A DNA stretch of 64,000 nt, taken from positions 62,001 to 126,000 of the forward strand of contig CALGUG010000028.1 of assembly GCA_937902315.1 (NCBI GenBank). Reading direction: 5' to 3'. Shown one piece after another: positions 26,594-35,157 of the stretch. The DNA comes from an uncultured Chloroflexales bacterium. GTDB taxonomy: Bacteria; Chloroflexota; Chloroflexia; Chloroflexales; Chloroflexaceae. Within the stretch, counting starts at the first letter, position 1. Each line of letters begins with the position of its first letter. The notes below the pieces were generated by a model. The model searched no databases. It was not told the origin of the DNA and saw only the letters and a list, made by a program, of their open reading frames with translations. The translations under genes and the position numbers were made by a program.

Positions 26594-27364
26594 TTAGGCT
26601 TGAATGATCTGTACACCGAGCTTGCGTAATTCGGCGAGCACGCTGGCGGGCGCTTGGCTATCAGTGACGAGGGTGTGAATCAGCGAGGCTGGCGCGATGG
26701 TCACGCTGGCTGTGCGGCCCAGTTTGCTATGATCGGCCACGATGATCAAGGTTGGGGCGCTGCGCACGATCATACGGTCGATCGAGGTTTCGATGCCAAG
26801 CTCGTTGGTGAGCCCGCGTTCTGCGCTGAGCGCGCGAATGCCCATGATGACTTTGTTGGCGCTCAGTTCGCTCAAGACCTGCTCGGTGATATGGCCGACC
26901 ATCGAGAGCTCGGAGTTGCGCAAGACGCCGCCCACCAAGATCGTAGTGATCTCGGGCATGGAGGCAAGCACGTTGGCGACATTCAGCGCATTGGTGATCA
27001 CCTTCAGGTCACGCTTGCCCGTTAAGTGGCGCGCCACTTCGACCGTGGTCGAGCCAGAGCCGATCAAAACCGTGTCGCCATCTTCGATCAGCTCGGCGGC
27101 AGCTCGCCCGATGCGACGTTTCAGATCGGCGTGTTCGCTCTCGCGCCGCAGCATGGGCGGCTCGGGTTCGGCCTGCGGCAAGGCCATGGCCCCCCCATGG
27201 GCCCGTTGAAGGATGCCCTCTTGGGTCAGTTTATCGAGATCGCGGCGAATGGTCGCCTCGCTCACATTGAGGCGTGCACTCAATTCTTCTACAGTGGCGG
27301 TCTGCTGTTGACGCACAATCGCGGCAATAAGTTGCTGACGTTCTACCACTAATCGTCCCGCCAT
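26594..27364 (-). CDS. DeoR/GlpR family transcriptional regulator
   Basis: 256 aa from the ATG at 27364, with GAGGAG 6 nt upstream; a TTG at 27382 is less likely. N-terminal winged HTH: ATVEELSARLNVSEATIRRD. C-terminal DeoRC sugar-phosphate sensor: DTVLIGSGSTTVEVARHL, KVITNALNVANVL, LVGGVLRNSELSMVG, VADHSKLGR. Divergent from the SIS isomerase and sugar ABC transporter, so it most likely represses that operon and responds to a phosphorylated sugar or amino sugar. Confidence 0.95.
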   Translation of the reverse strand: MAGRLVVERQQLIAAIVRQQQTATVEELSARLNVSEATIRRDLDKLTQEGILQRAHGGAMALPQAEPEPPMLRRESEHADLKRRIGRAAAELIEDGDTVLIGSGSTTVEVARHLTGKRDLKVITNALNVANVLASMPEITTILVGGVLRNSELSMVGHITEQVLSELSANKVIMGIRALSAERGLTNELGIETSIDRMIVRSAPTLIIVADHSKLGRTASVTIAPASLIHTLVTDSQAPASVLAELRKLGVQIIQA

Positions 27365-27500
27365 ACTGCGCTCCTCTGCCAAATCTTGCTGCAGAAACAG
27401 GTATCACGTTTCAAGTTACTTGTCGCCCTATTGTAGGCTTCGTGCTATGGCCCTGTCAAACAGAGCTGCAAAAATGTGCGCGTATTTATGCAAGATTATG

Positions 27501-27522
27501 CTCATTTATGATCGAAAATGAG
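27501..27522. promoter_or_regulatory. Candidate DeoR-type operator
   Basis: Inverted repeat CTCATTT-N8-AAATGAG in the DeoR/SIS divergent gap, 10 bp upstream of the -35 box of the SIS operon. Surrounding GATCGA/GAGCGATC half-sites echo it. Assignment to the neighbouring repressor is inferred from position. Confidence 0.55.
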
Positions 27523-27531
27523 TGATTTTGA

Positions 27532-27559
27532 TTGACATTGAGCGATCTTGCTGTATACT
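27532..27559 (+). promoter_or_regulatory. Sigma-70-type promoter of the SIS/sugar ABC operon
   Basis: TTGACA (27532-27537), 16-bp spacer, TATACT (27554-27559), about 65 bp upstream of the isomerase start. Confidence 0.75.
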
Positions 27560-27623
27560 AAGATCAACTTTTCCAGAGATAGCAAGTCTAAAGATAGATA
27601 TTGTTCGACGTGGAGCATCTTTC

Positions 27624-28661
27624 ATGAGCTATGAAACGCATACCTGGCGGGAGATTCAATCTCAGCCACAGGTTTGGCCAGAGGTATTGCAGCAGATCGA
27701 AGAGAGCGCAGCCGCTCTTCGCGGGCTATGGCAAGATCAGCCATTCGACGCCGTGGTTGTGACCGGCTGCGGCTCGACCTACTATCTGGCCTTAGCTGCC
27801 GCCTCCTTGATCCAAAGCCTCACAGGCATAGCGGCGCGTGGCGTGCCCGCTTCGGAGATTTGGCTCAATAGCGAGGCCGTCTTTGTTACGGGGCAGCGCG
27901 TCTTGCTGATCGCAGTGAGCCGCTCGGGCGCAACAACCGAAACCTTGCGAGCCATCGCCAAGTTCCGCGAACGTGGCAATGGCGCGGTGCTAACCCTCTC
28001 GTGTTACGACGAAGCGCCGCTCTATAGCCTAGGCGATCTGAATCTGCTGTTTAGCGCGGCCCAAGAGCAGAGCGTGGCCCAGACGCGAGCCTTTAGCGCG
28101 CTCTATCTGGCTTGTGCAGCCTTGGCGGCGCTTTGGGCGGGGCGCAACGACCTGCTGGCGCAGATGAAGCAGCTGAGCAAGGCGGCACGCCAGATCCTCG
28201 ACCAAACCCATGAGCTTGCGCATCGAATCGCCTACGACAAATCCTTGCAGCGCGTCTTCTTCCTCGGCTCGGGCATGCACTACGGCCTCGCCTGCGAGCT
28301 CAGCTTGAAGATGAAGGAGATGTCGCTCAGCGATAGCGAGCCGTTCAACTTCCTCGAATATCGCCACGGCCCGCAGTCGATGGCCGGCCCTGCGACCTTG
28401 ATCGTTGGCTTGATCTCGGCGCGCAACCGCCAACACGAGCAGGCTGTGCTCGATGAGATGCGTGCGCTTGGCTCCACGGTGGTAACGATCGGTCCGAATG
28501 GCGATCTTCCCTTCCCGACCGACTTAGACGATTACGCAAGCGGTGCCCTGTATCTTCCTTTCGGACAGCTCTTGGCCTACGAACGGGCGATCAGCAACAA
28601 TCGTAATCCAGACCGCCCGCACAATCTCGAGTCGGTGGTGCGTCTCGATACAACAACATAG
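27624..28661 (+). CDS. SIS domain sugar isomerase (AgaS/GlmS-like)
   Basis: 345 aa from the ATG at 27624 (GGAG 8 nt upstream). Two SIS domains: VTGCGSTYYLALAAASL and AVSRSGATTETLRAI in the first, FLGSGMHYGLACELSLKMKE and FNFLEYRHGPQSM in the second; the E..HGP motif is that of the GlmS isomerase domain. There is no glutaminase domain, so it resembles AgaS-type amino-sugar-phosphate deaminase/isomerases. First gene of an operon with a sugar ABC transporter, suggesting amino-sugar use. Confidence 0.92.
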   Translation: MSYETHTWREIQSQPQVWPEVLQQIEESAAALRGLWQDQPFDAVVVTGCGSTYYLALAAASLIQSLTGIAARGVPASEIWLNSEAVFVTGQRVLLIAVSRSGATTETLRAIAKFRERGNGAVLTLSCYDEAPLYSLGDLNLLFSAAQEQSVAQTRAFSALYLACAALAALWAGRNDLLAQMKQLSKAARQILDQTHELAHRIAYDKSLQRVFFLGSGMHYGLACELSLKMKEMSLSDSEPFNFLEYRHGPQSMAGPATLIVGLISARNRQHEQAVLDEMRALGSTVVTIGPNGDLPFPTDLDDYASGALYLPFGQLLAYERAISNNRNPDRPHNLESVVRLDTTT

Positions 28662-28773
28662 TCGAATATCTATCGGCACATTTCATCACTACATCGGCGC
28701 AGAGACGATCAAAGACGCTCGGGTCGTTTATTCGCGACAGCTGCCCTTCTAGGGACTACATCGAGGTGGTATT

Positions 28774-28989
28774 ATGCAGCGCCTTTTCTGCCTTTTAGTC
28801 GTATTCGTGACCATCCTCCTGTCCGCCTGTGGTGGTGCGCCCAGCACCACCTCCTCGACGGCGCCTGCCAGCAGCTCAGATAGTGCGGCAGACGCTTCGA
28901 ACTCGACAACAGCGCCAGCCAGCGATTCTGGCGCTGCGGCCAGTACTTCGAACACAGACGCTCCAGTGGAAATCACCTACATGATGTGA
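28774..28989 (+). CDS. Sugar ABC transporter substrate-binding lipoprotein, N-terminal fragment before frameshift
   Basis: 71 codons encode a lipoprotein signal peptide (LVVFVTILLSAC, lipobox LSAC) and a Ser/Thr/Ala-rich linker, ending VEITYMM then TGA. The next residues expected of a family 1 solute-binding protein continue in another frame at 28986. One missing base at TGTGAGGG would join the two as ..YMMW-RAPEELAVW.. . Either a recent mutation or a sequencing error; see the companion ORF. Confidence 0.8.
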   Translation: MQRLFCLLVVFVTILLSACGGAPSTTSSTAPASSSDSAADASNSTTAPASDSGAAASTSNTDAPVEITYMM

Positions 28990-30146
28990 GGGCTCCTGAA
29001 GAATTAGCCGTTTGGAATGCGATTGTTGAAGCTTTCCACGCCGCTAATCCGAACATTCGCGTCAAAGTCGAAGTCAGCGACTGGGATTCGTATTGGGATA
29101 AGCTCAAGACGCTTTACGCCGGCGGCACGCCGCCCGATGTCTTCGCTATGGACGCGCCGCTTTACCCCGACTGGCAATCGCGCGGTGTATTGCTGAATAT
29201 GCAGCCCTACATCGACGCGACCCCCGGCATGTTCGACGATATCTACCCCAATACACTTACGGCCTACAAGCGCGACGACGGCTACTATGGCTTGCCTCGC
29301 GACTTCCAAACCGTTGTGCTCTACTACAACAAGGATATGTTCGACGAGGCCCAGCTGCCCTACCCCGATGAGAGCTGGACCTACGAAAAGCTGCGCGAAG
29401 TCGCCAAGGCTCTGACGAAAGATGTTGATGGCGACGGCATTATCGATCAGTTCGGCTTCTCGCCCGACCTCTGGGATATGGAGACCTTCTGGAGCTCGGC
29501 GCTCTGGAGCCATGGCGCTGAGGTGATCAGCGAAGATTACAGCAAGACGCTCTTGGGCGAGCCGAAGGCCCGCGAGGTCTGGCGCTACATCGCCGCCATG
29601 GTTCTCGAAGATAAGTCGGTCCCCACGCCAGCCGTGTCGGCCGAGTACGGCGGCGATCCCTTTGCGGCGGGCCGCTCGGCGATGGCGATGTCGGGCCACT
29701 GGGTTGTGCCAGAATATGCTCAACTTGATTTCGCTTGGGATGTCGCGCCCATGCCTTCCGGCCCGGCGGGCCGCTTCACAAGCGTGAACAGCGCGGGCTT
29801 TGTGATCGCCAAGGATAGCAAGAACCCCGACGCCGCTTGGGAGTTCGTCAAGTTCGCGGTTGGCAAGGAAGGCCAGCAACGCCTGACCGAGTTGGGCTTT
29901 GCGATCCCGGTGCTTAAGTCGATCGCCGAAAGCTCGACCTTCCTCGAACAGCAGTCCGCGCCGATCAAGCATCAGATCTTCCTCGACGCTATGGAATATG
30001 CGCGCCCCAAGCCGACCTTCGCTGGCTATGAGGAGTGGGCAAGCATTATCGGCGATGGTCTGGTTCCGGTCTGGAACGACGAGCAAGACCTCGACTCGAC
30101 CCTCGACGAGATCGTACCTGCCGCCGACGAAGTGTTAGCCCGCTAA
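28986..30146 (+). CDS. Sugar ABC transporter substrate-binding protein, main body (frameshifted from its signal peptide)
   Basis: 386 codons of a family 1 extracellular solute-binding protein (CUT1, MalE-like): AFHAANPNIRVKVEVSDWDS, TLYAGGTPPDVFAMD, YYGLPRDFQTVVLYYNKDMF, EYGGDPFAAGRSAMAMSGHW, SAGFVIAKDSKNPDAAWEFV. Without the upstream 71 codons it lacks a signal peptide and could not be exported. The apparent GTG start overlaps the end of the first fragment and has no convincing ribosome site. Followed by a stable hairpin and two permease genes, as usual for CUT1 operons. Confidence 0.85.
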   Translation: MRAPEELAVWNAIVEAFHAANPNIRVKVEVSDWDSYWDKLKTLYAGGTPPDVFAMDAPLYPDWQSRGVLLNMQPYIDATPGMFDDIYPNTLTAYKRDDGYYGLPRDFQTVVLYYNKDMFDEAQLPYPDESWTYEKLREVAKALTKDVDGDGIIDQFGFSPDLWDMETFWSSALWSHGAEVISEDYSKTLLGEPKAREVWRYIAAMVLEDKSVPTPAVSAEYGGDPFAAGRSAMAMSGHWVVPEYAQLDFAWDVAPMPSGPAGRFTSVNSAGFVIAKDSKNPDAAWEFVKFAVGKEGQQRLTELGFAIPVLKSIAESSTFLEQQSAPIKHQIFLDAMEYARPKPTFAGYEEWASIIGDGLVPVWNDEQDLDSTLDEIVPAADEVLAR

Positions 30147-30158
30147 TTGAGTTGTTGT

Positions 30159-30195
30159 AACAGCCCGTTGTGTGTCGATCGCACAACGGGCTGTT
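30159..30195 (+). terminator. Intercistronic stem-loop between binding protein and permease
   Basis: Perfect 14-bp stem AACAGCCCGTTGTG / CACAACGGGCTGTT, loop TGTCGATCG, with no strong U-tract. In CUT1 operons such loops protect the binding-protein mRNA and lower downstream expression; that role is inferred. Confidence 0.75.
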
Positions 30196-30213
30196 GCGAT
30201 AGGATAGTTGCCT

Positions 30214-31101
30214 ATGCACGCTGGTATTAAACCGCTGGGCGGCGAGCGCTGGTGGCTTGTGGTGCTGCTCTTCCCGACAATGATCGGGCTACTGTTCGGC
30301 GCTTTGGGCTCGGTGCTGGCCACAATCGTTATCAGTCTGCTGAATTGGGATCTGATCACGCCGCCGACTTGGGCAGGCTTTGCGAACTATACAAGCCTGC
30401 TCAGCGACACGCTCTTCCTGCGCGCAATGCGTATCACGGTTCTCTTCAGCCTCGCCTATGTGCCCGGCACAATCATCCTCTCGTTGCTGATCGCCCTGCT
30501 GCTCAATCGCAAACTGTTCGGCCTATCGCTCTTCCGCACGATCTACTTTCTGCCCACGGTCTCTTCGGCGGTGGCGGTGGGTTTGGTTTGGAGCTGGATC
30601 TATGGGCGCGAACGCGGTCTGCTCAACTATCTGCTCAGCTTTGTGGGCATTGCGCCGATCAACTGGCTTGGCTCGCAAAACGCGCTCTGGTCGATAGTCA
30701 TCGTCAATATCTGGGGGGCGCTCGGCACCGGTATGGTGATCTTTTTGGCAGGCTTACAGGCCATTCCGCGCGAATACTACGAGGCGGGCAGCCTAGATGG
30801 CGCGGTGGGCTGGAAGGCTTTTCGCTACATCACCCTGCCGCTGATCACGCCGAGCATCTTTTTCCAAACTATCATCACCACCGTTCACGCCTTCCAAGCC
30901 TTCGAGTACGTCTATGTCTTGACGCGCACAGCCAACGGTGCTTCGAACGCGCCGACCTTGGTCTACTCGATCTATCGCAATGGTTTCAACTTCTTCCGAA
31001 TGGGCACTGCCAGCGCCCAGGCGATCGTCTTGGCGCTGATGATCCTGCTGCTTACGCTGTGCTATTTCTGGCTAGAACGTCGCTTGGTGGTCTATGACTA
31101 A
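30214..31101 (+). CDS. Sugar ABC transporter permease (MalF/UgpA-type)
   Basis: 295 aa from the ATG at 30214 with AGGA upstream; TTG at 30208 is an alternative. Six TM segments, BPD_transp_1 domain, and the EAA loop YYEAGSLDGAVGWKAFRYIT with LPLITPS, which docks the ATPase. No ATPase gene is present in this operon, so a shared MsiK-like ATPase elsewhere is expected. Overlaps the next permease by 8 nt. Confidence 0.93.
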   Translation: MHAGIKPLGGERWWLVVLLFPTMIGLLFGALGSVLATIVISLLNWDLITPPTWAGFANYTSLLSDTLFLRAMRITVLFSLAYVPGTIILSLLIALLLNRKLFGLSLFRTIYFLPTVSSAVAVGLVWSWIYGRERGLLNYLLSFVGIAPINWLGSQNALWSIVIVNIWGALGTGMVIFLAGLQAIPREYYEAGSLDGAVGWKAFRYITLPLITPSIFFQTIITTVHAFQAFEYVYVLTRTANGASNAPTLVYSIYRNGFNFFRMGTASAQAIVLALMILLLTLCYFWLERRLVVYD

Positions 31102-31966
31102 ACCTATTCCAATCGTGCAAACCCGCTCGACCTCGAGCATCAAGGCCAACAAACTGCTTGGCGACATAGCAAGCTATCTCTTGCTCTTGTTCGGCTCACT
31201 GATAATGGTGGGGCCGTTTTTGTGGATGATCTCGACCTCGCTGAAGCTGCCAGCCGATCAGTTCAGCCGCTCGTTTATCCCCGACCCGATCACCTTCAGC
31301 AACTATACACGCTTGTGGGAGCTGTTACCCTTCACGCGCCTGATCATCAACAGCTTGACGATCTCGGTGTTGAGCACGGTCGGCCAGCTCTTAACCTGTG
31401 CCATGGCGGGCTTCTGTTTCGCAGTGATCGACTTTCCCTATCGGCGGCTGCTCTTTCTGGCCCTCTTGTCGACGGTGATGTTGCCGCCCCAGATCACCTT
31501 GGTGCCCAACTTCATCCTCTTCCGCTGGCTAGGCCTGATCGGCACGCAGGTACCGCTCTGGTTGCCAGCCTTCTGGGGCGGAGCCTTCGGCACCTTTCTG
31601 CTGCGCCAATACTTCTTGACCATCCCCTTTGAGCTGGCCGAAGCCGCCCGCATCGACGGCGCCTCGCTGATGGCGATATTTCTGCGGGTCTACCTGCCCT
31701 TAGCCCAGCCAGCGTTGGCGGCTCTGGCGATCTTCAGCTTTATGGGCGCTTGGAATGACTTGCTCGGCCCACTGATCTATCTGCCCACCGACCTCGAGCG
31801 CACCACGCTCACAGTAGGACTTTCCCTCTTCCAGACCCAATATTCTGGCCGCTGGACCGTGATGATGGCTGGAGCATTGGTGAGCGTTTTGCCGGTGATC
31901 TTGTTATTCTTGGTGGCGCAGCGCCGCTTTATCGAGGGCATCGCCCTTTCGGGAGTGAAGCGCTAG
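31094..31966 (+). CDS. Sugar ABC transporter permease (MalG/UgpE-type)
   Basis: 290 aa. N-terminal SYLLLLFGSLIMVGPFLWMI then STSLK is the MalG-type opening; EAA loop is ELAEAARIDGASLMAIFLRV with YLPLAQPAL. Six TM segments. Start ATGACTAA overlaps the upstream stop, indicating translational coupling. Last gene before a convergent terminator. Confidence 0.93.
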   Translation: MTKPIPIVQTRSTSSIKANKLLGDIASYLLLLFGSLIMVGPFLWMISTSLKLPADQFSRSFIPDPITFSNYTRLWELLPFTRLIINSLTISVLSTVGQLLTCAMAGFCFAVIDFPYRRLLFLALLSTVMLPPQITLVPNFILFRWLGLIGTQVPLWLPAFWGGAFGTFLLRQYFLTIPFELAEAARIDGASLMAIFLRVYLPLAQPALAALAIFSFMGAWNDLLGPLIYLPTDLERTTLTVGLSLFQTQYSGRWTVMMAGALVSVLPVILLFLVAQRRFIEGIALSGVKR

Positions 31967-32024
31967 TCGTTTGCGCCGCTGGTCGAGCACAATCCGGCGA
32001 GATCCCTCAAGGCGATAAGCATCC

Positions 32025-32060
32025 AAAGAGCACTGGTAGCGATCTGCTCCAGTGCTCTTT
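32025..32060. terminator. Bidirectional hairpin between convergent genes
   Basis: Perfect 12-bp stem AAAGAGCACTGG / CCAGTGCTCTTT, loop of 12 nt, between the permease and the phosphotriesterase-like gene; the A/T ends act in either direction. Confidence 0.75.
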
Positions 32061-32074
32061 GTGTGTGATGCCGC

Positions 32075-32989
32075 TTAGCGGGCGAAGGCCAAGAAGGGGT
32101 TGGTTTGGGTCAGCTGCTTGATGGTGGCATCGTCGACGCCAGCCGCCGAGAGCTTGGGCAAAAAGCGCTCGATCAGATGGGTGTAGGGCTTGGGTGTGCC
32201 GCCGCCCGGCTGGGCCGGATCGTACCAGCCCACATCTTGGCTGAGCAGCAGGCGATGGCCGAAGCCTGCATCGAGCATAGCCAAGATGCGCTCGATAAAC
32301 TGCTGATCGGTCGCATCGTCGTTGATCCAGTCGTATTCGATCCAGGCGCCACGGCGCGCCATCTCGAGATTGAGGTTGAAGTCGGGATCGGCGCTGGCGT
32401 GGATCCAGATAAAGCGCTCGGCGGTGTAGCCTGCCCGCTCGATGATATCGAGCTGGTCGCGCACCACCCGACCACGGATGGTGTGACTGCCGATCACGGC
32501 GTTGGTCTCGCGCCCTGCTCGGGCGGCGGCCCGCAAGATCTTAGCCTCGCAGGGCGTGATGCCGTCGTCGCCCGCGCTCAGCTTGATCCAAGCGGCTTGA
32601 ATGCCGGTCTTTTCGATCTCGTAATTCAGCTCGCCCAGCATCCAGCTATAGATTGTGCTTTCGCTGGCGCGCAGAGCCCAATCGGGCACCCATGGCTCGC
32701 GATAGATACCGGTGGGCACCACGAAGGGCAATCCTACCGCTTCCGAGACATATTTGAGGATATCGGCCCGTCGCCCGGGGCCGACCGGGGTGCATTCTAC
32801 CAAAGCGGTCACCCCGAGTCGTTTGATCTTTTCAAGCTCAGGTGCCATTAACGCCAGCACTTCTTCCGGCTCAGCTTGGGCGTGCCCGGGCTGGTCGGGT
32901 GTGCGAAGATCAACAAAAACATGTTCGTGAGGCAGAATCAAACCTAACGAATCGGCCTCTCGCGGCCCCAAGCTGGTAATCAAACGCAT
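32075..32989 (-). CDS. Phosphotriesterase family metal hydrolase
   Basis: 304 aa, TIM-barrel amidohydrolase of the PTE family: HxH in LILPHEHVFVDLR, AAWIKLSAG with the Lys where the carboxylated metal-bridging ligand is expected, IGSHT, FIWIHAS, and LLSQDVGWYDP with the C-terminal Asp. Family members include lactonases and phosphotriesterases; native activity is probably a lactonase or similar hydrolase. Strong GAGGAGG precedes the ATG. It lies 23 bp after purN on the same strand, so it is the third gene of a purD-purN operon rather than part of the convergent sugar operon. Confidence 0.9.
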   Translation of the reverse strand: MRLITSLGPREADSLGLILPHEHVFVDLRTPDQPGHAQAEPEEVLALMAPELEKIKRLGVTALVECTPVGPGRRADILKYVSEAVGLPFVVPTGIYREPWVPDWALRASESTIYSWMLGELNYEIEKTGIQAAWIKLSAGDDGITPCEAKILRAAARAGRETNAVIGSHTIRGRVVRDQLDIIERAGYTAERFIWIHASADPDFNLNLEMARRGAWIEYDWINDDATDQQFIERILAMLDAGFGHRLLLSQDVGWYDPAQPGGGTPKPYTHLIERFLPKLSAAGVDDATIKQLTQTNPFLAFAR

Positions 32990-33012
32990 CTACGCGCCTC
33001 CTCACCCTTGTA

Positions 33013-33636
33013 TTAACTTGCTAATTGGCGAACAACTTCAACAAGTAATTGACGCTCCACAACTTTAATGCGCTCGTGGAGGCTCTCCTCTGTGTCATCT
33101 GGTAGTATCGGAACTTCGCGCCGTGCCAAGACCGGGCCTGCGTCGAGTTTTGGCGTGACGTAATGGATCGTGCAGCCCGTGATATGCAGACCTGCTTTGA
33201 GCGCGTCGGGCACAACGTGGGCGCCGCGCAGGGCCGGAATGACCGTGCCATCACTAGTGGTATAGGTCGGGCCTTCGTCGTCGGGCAGCAGGGCCGGGTG
33301 CTGGTTGATGATGCGCTTTGGAAAGCGGTCCAAGAAAATCGGCGAAAAGACTCGCATAAAACCTGCCAACACCACTAGATCGGGCTGGAAGGCAGCCGCT
33401 ACGGCGGCAAACTGCTCCTCCCAAGCCTTGCGGGTCGCACTATGGCGTGGGCGCGTCAGCGGGATACAGACCGTCGCGATATTGTGCTTAAGCGCTCGTT
33501 GCAGGCCGTAGGCGTCGGCGCGGTCACTCAGCACCGCCGTAAGTTCTGCCTTGCCGAGCTGGCCCGCCTCTTGGGCATCGATCAGCGCCTGCAGATTACT
33601 GCCGCTACCGCTCAGCAGCGTGATCACGCGCGTCAT
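33013..33636 (-). CDS. purN: Phosphoribosylglycinamide formyltransferase
   Basis: 207 aa. Third step of de novo IMP synthesis: GAR to FGAR using 10-formyl-THF. Start SGSGSNLQALIDA binds the phosphate; catalytic Asn and His lie in INQHPALLP, and the Asp in TPKLDAGPVL. Between these, DDEGPTYTTSDGTVIPALRG is longer than the KYPGLHTHRQ-type segment of E. coli PurN. ATG overlaps the purD stop by 4 nt (ATGA). Confidence 0.93.
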   Translation of the reverse strand: MTRVITLLSGSGSNLQALIDAQEAGQLGKAELTAVLSDRADAYGLQRALKHNIATVCIPLTRPRHSATRKAWEEQFAAVAAAFQPDLVVLAGFMRVFSPIFLDRFPKRIINQHPALLPDDEGPTYTTSDGTVIPALRGAHVVPDALKAGLHITGCTIHYVTPKLDAGPVLARREVPILPDDTEESLHERIKVVERQLLVEVVRQLAS

Positions 33637-34898
33637 AACTGCTTTCCTTGTGCGTGCAGACCGATATCGCGTCGCACCTGCATGCCGGGGAAGTTCAGCA
33701 GGCCGATCGTAGCGTAGGCTTTGTCGAGCGCGGCTTGCAAACTATCGCCCATACCCGTGATGCCCAACACGCGCCCGCCCGCCGTCACAAGCGCACCATC
33801 TTTGAGGGCGGTGCCGGCTTGGAAGACCAAGCTTCCGCTCTGGGTCGCAGCCTCGAAGCCTTCGATCAGCGCGCCCTTCTCGGGAGTGCCCGGATAGCCC
33901 GGGGCGGCTACCACCACACAGGCGGCGTATCTGTTGCGATCCCAAGTCAGCATATCGGGCTTGAGCTCGCCCTTGGCGCAGGCATAGAAAGCCGCCAACA
34001 GATCGCCTTCGAGCAGCGGCAGCACGGCTTGGGTCTCGGGGTCGCCGAGGCGAGCGTTGAACTCGATCACGCGCGGGCCATCGTCGGTCAGCATCATGCC
34101 AGCGTAGAGCACGCCGCAGAATGGTGTTCCGCGCTTGGCCAGCAGATCGACCACCGGCTGCATCGACTTCTGCACGATCAGGTCGAGCGTGGCTTGGCTG
34201 ATGCGCGGCGAGGGAGCGATCGCGCCCATACCGCCCGTGTTGGGGCCGGTATCGCCTTCGCCGATGCGCTTGTGGTCTTGCGCGGGCGGCAGCGGCAGCA
34301 GCGTCTTGCCGTCGCAGAGCGCCAAAACCGAAACCTCAACGCCGCTCAAACGCTCTTCCAGCAGCAAATGATGGCCGCCGGGCAGCTTCGCAAGCTCGTC
34401 GATCGCTTTGAGCGTTTCGTCCACATCGTTGGCGACCACGACGCCCTTGCCAAGCGCAAGGCCATCGGCTTTGACCACCCAAGCCTTCTGGGACTGTTCG
34501 ACAAAGGCGCGAGCGGCCTCAGCTGAGTCGAAGGTCTGGGCTTGGGCGGTCGGCACACCCGCCTCGACCATCAAGCTTTTGGCGAAGCTTTTGCTGCTTT
34601 CGATCTTGGCGGCGGCGGCCACTGGGCCAAAGGTCAAAAAGCCCGCCGCCTGGCAGACATCGACGATACCAGCGGCGAGCGGATCGTCGGGGCCGACAAC
34701 AATCAAGTCGATCTCTTTGTCACGAGCGGCGGCGACCACGCCTTCGAGATCGAGCGGAGAGACGGGAATATTTTCACCCAGCTGAGCGGTGCCAGGGTTG
34801 CCAGGTGCGATAAAAAGCTTTGTCAGCAAGGGCGATTGGGCCAGTTTCCATGCGATCGCATGTTCACGCCCTCCCGAGCCGATCAGCAATACTTTCAT
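33633..34898 (-). CDS. purD: Phosphoribosylamine-glycine ligase
   Basis: 421 aa from the ATG at 34898 (GGAG upstream); the frame extends to 34943 without support. Catalyses PRA + Gly + ATP to GAR. GARS N-domain VLLIGSGGREHAIAWKL, ATP-grasp core PVVKADGLALGKGV-like KADGLALGKGVVVAN, PAQDHKRIGEGDTGPNTGGM, and GVLYAGMMLTDDGPRVIEFN with RLGDPETQ supplying Mg ligands. Translationally coupled to purN. Confidence 0.96.
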   Translation of the reverse strand: MKVLLIGSGGREHAIAWKLAQSPLLTKLFIAPGNPGTAQLGENIPVSPLDLEGVVAAARDKEIDLIVVGPDDPLAAGIVDVCQAAGFLTFGPVAAAAKIESSKSFAKSLMVEAGVPTAQAQTFDSAEAARAFVEQSQKAWVVKADGLALGKGVVVANDVDETLKAIDELAKLPGGHHLLLEERLSGVEVSVLALCDGKTLLPLPPAQDHKRIGEGDTGPNTGGMGAIAPSPRISQATLDLIVQKSMQPVVDLLAKRGTPFCGVLYAGMMLTDDGPRVIEFNARLGDPETQAVLPLLEGDLLAAFYACAKGELKPDMLTWDRNRYAACVVVAAPGYPGTPEKGALIEGFEAATQSGSLVFQAGTALKDGALVTAGGRVLGITGMGDSLQAALDKAYATIGLLNFPGMQVRRDIGLHAQGKQL

Positions 34899-35074
34899 GG
34901 GGTATAACTCCAGCGGCTTGGTTTGGTGGCACTTCCACCACAACAGATTTCTGGGCCGATTGTGAGGATTATAGCATGTCCGCTCGGCCTGTTTCGCAGC
35001 AGTGTGGGCAATCTCACCGCCCGCCTAAGCCGTTCTTCGCTCGAAATCGCTACAAAACTCCGCCTTTAGCTGGA

Positions 35075-35103
35075 TTGTCAGGGCCAGCTATTTGTGATAT
35101 GCT
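35075..35103 (+). promoter_or_regulatory. Promoter of the ABC-F leader
   Basis: TTGTCA (35075-35080), 17-bp spacer and TATGCT (35098-35103) with an extended TGA immediately before the -10. Predicted transcript start near 35110, giving a leader of about 260 nt. Confidence 0.65.
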
Positions 35104-35157
35104 TCTCGACAGTGTGGAAGATGTATGGTTTTGAATGAGAAAGGAGGAACTGCACGA

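Noticed and set aside
28986..28989. Read-through of TGA as Trp at the frameshift
   Set aside because: Reading TGA as Trp keeps the same frame, which meets TAG a few codons later; a frame change is needed.
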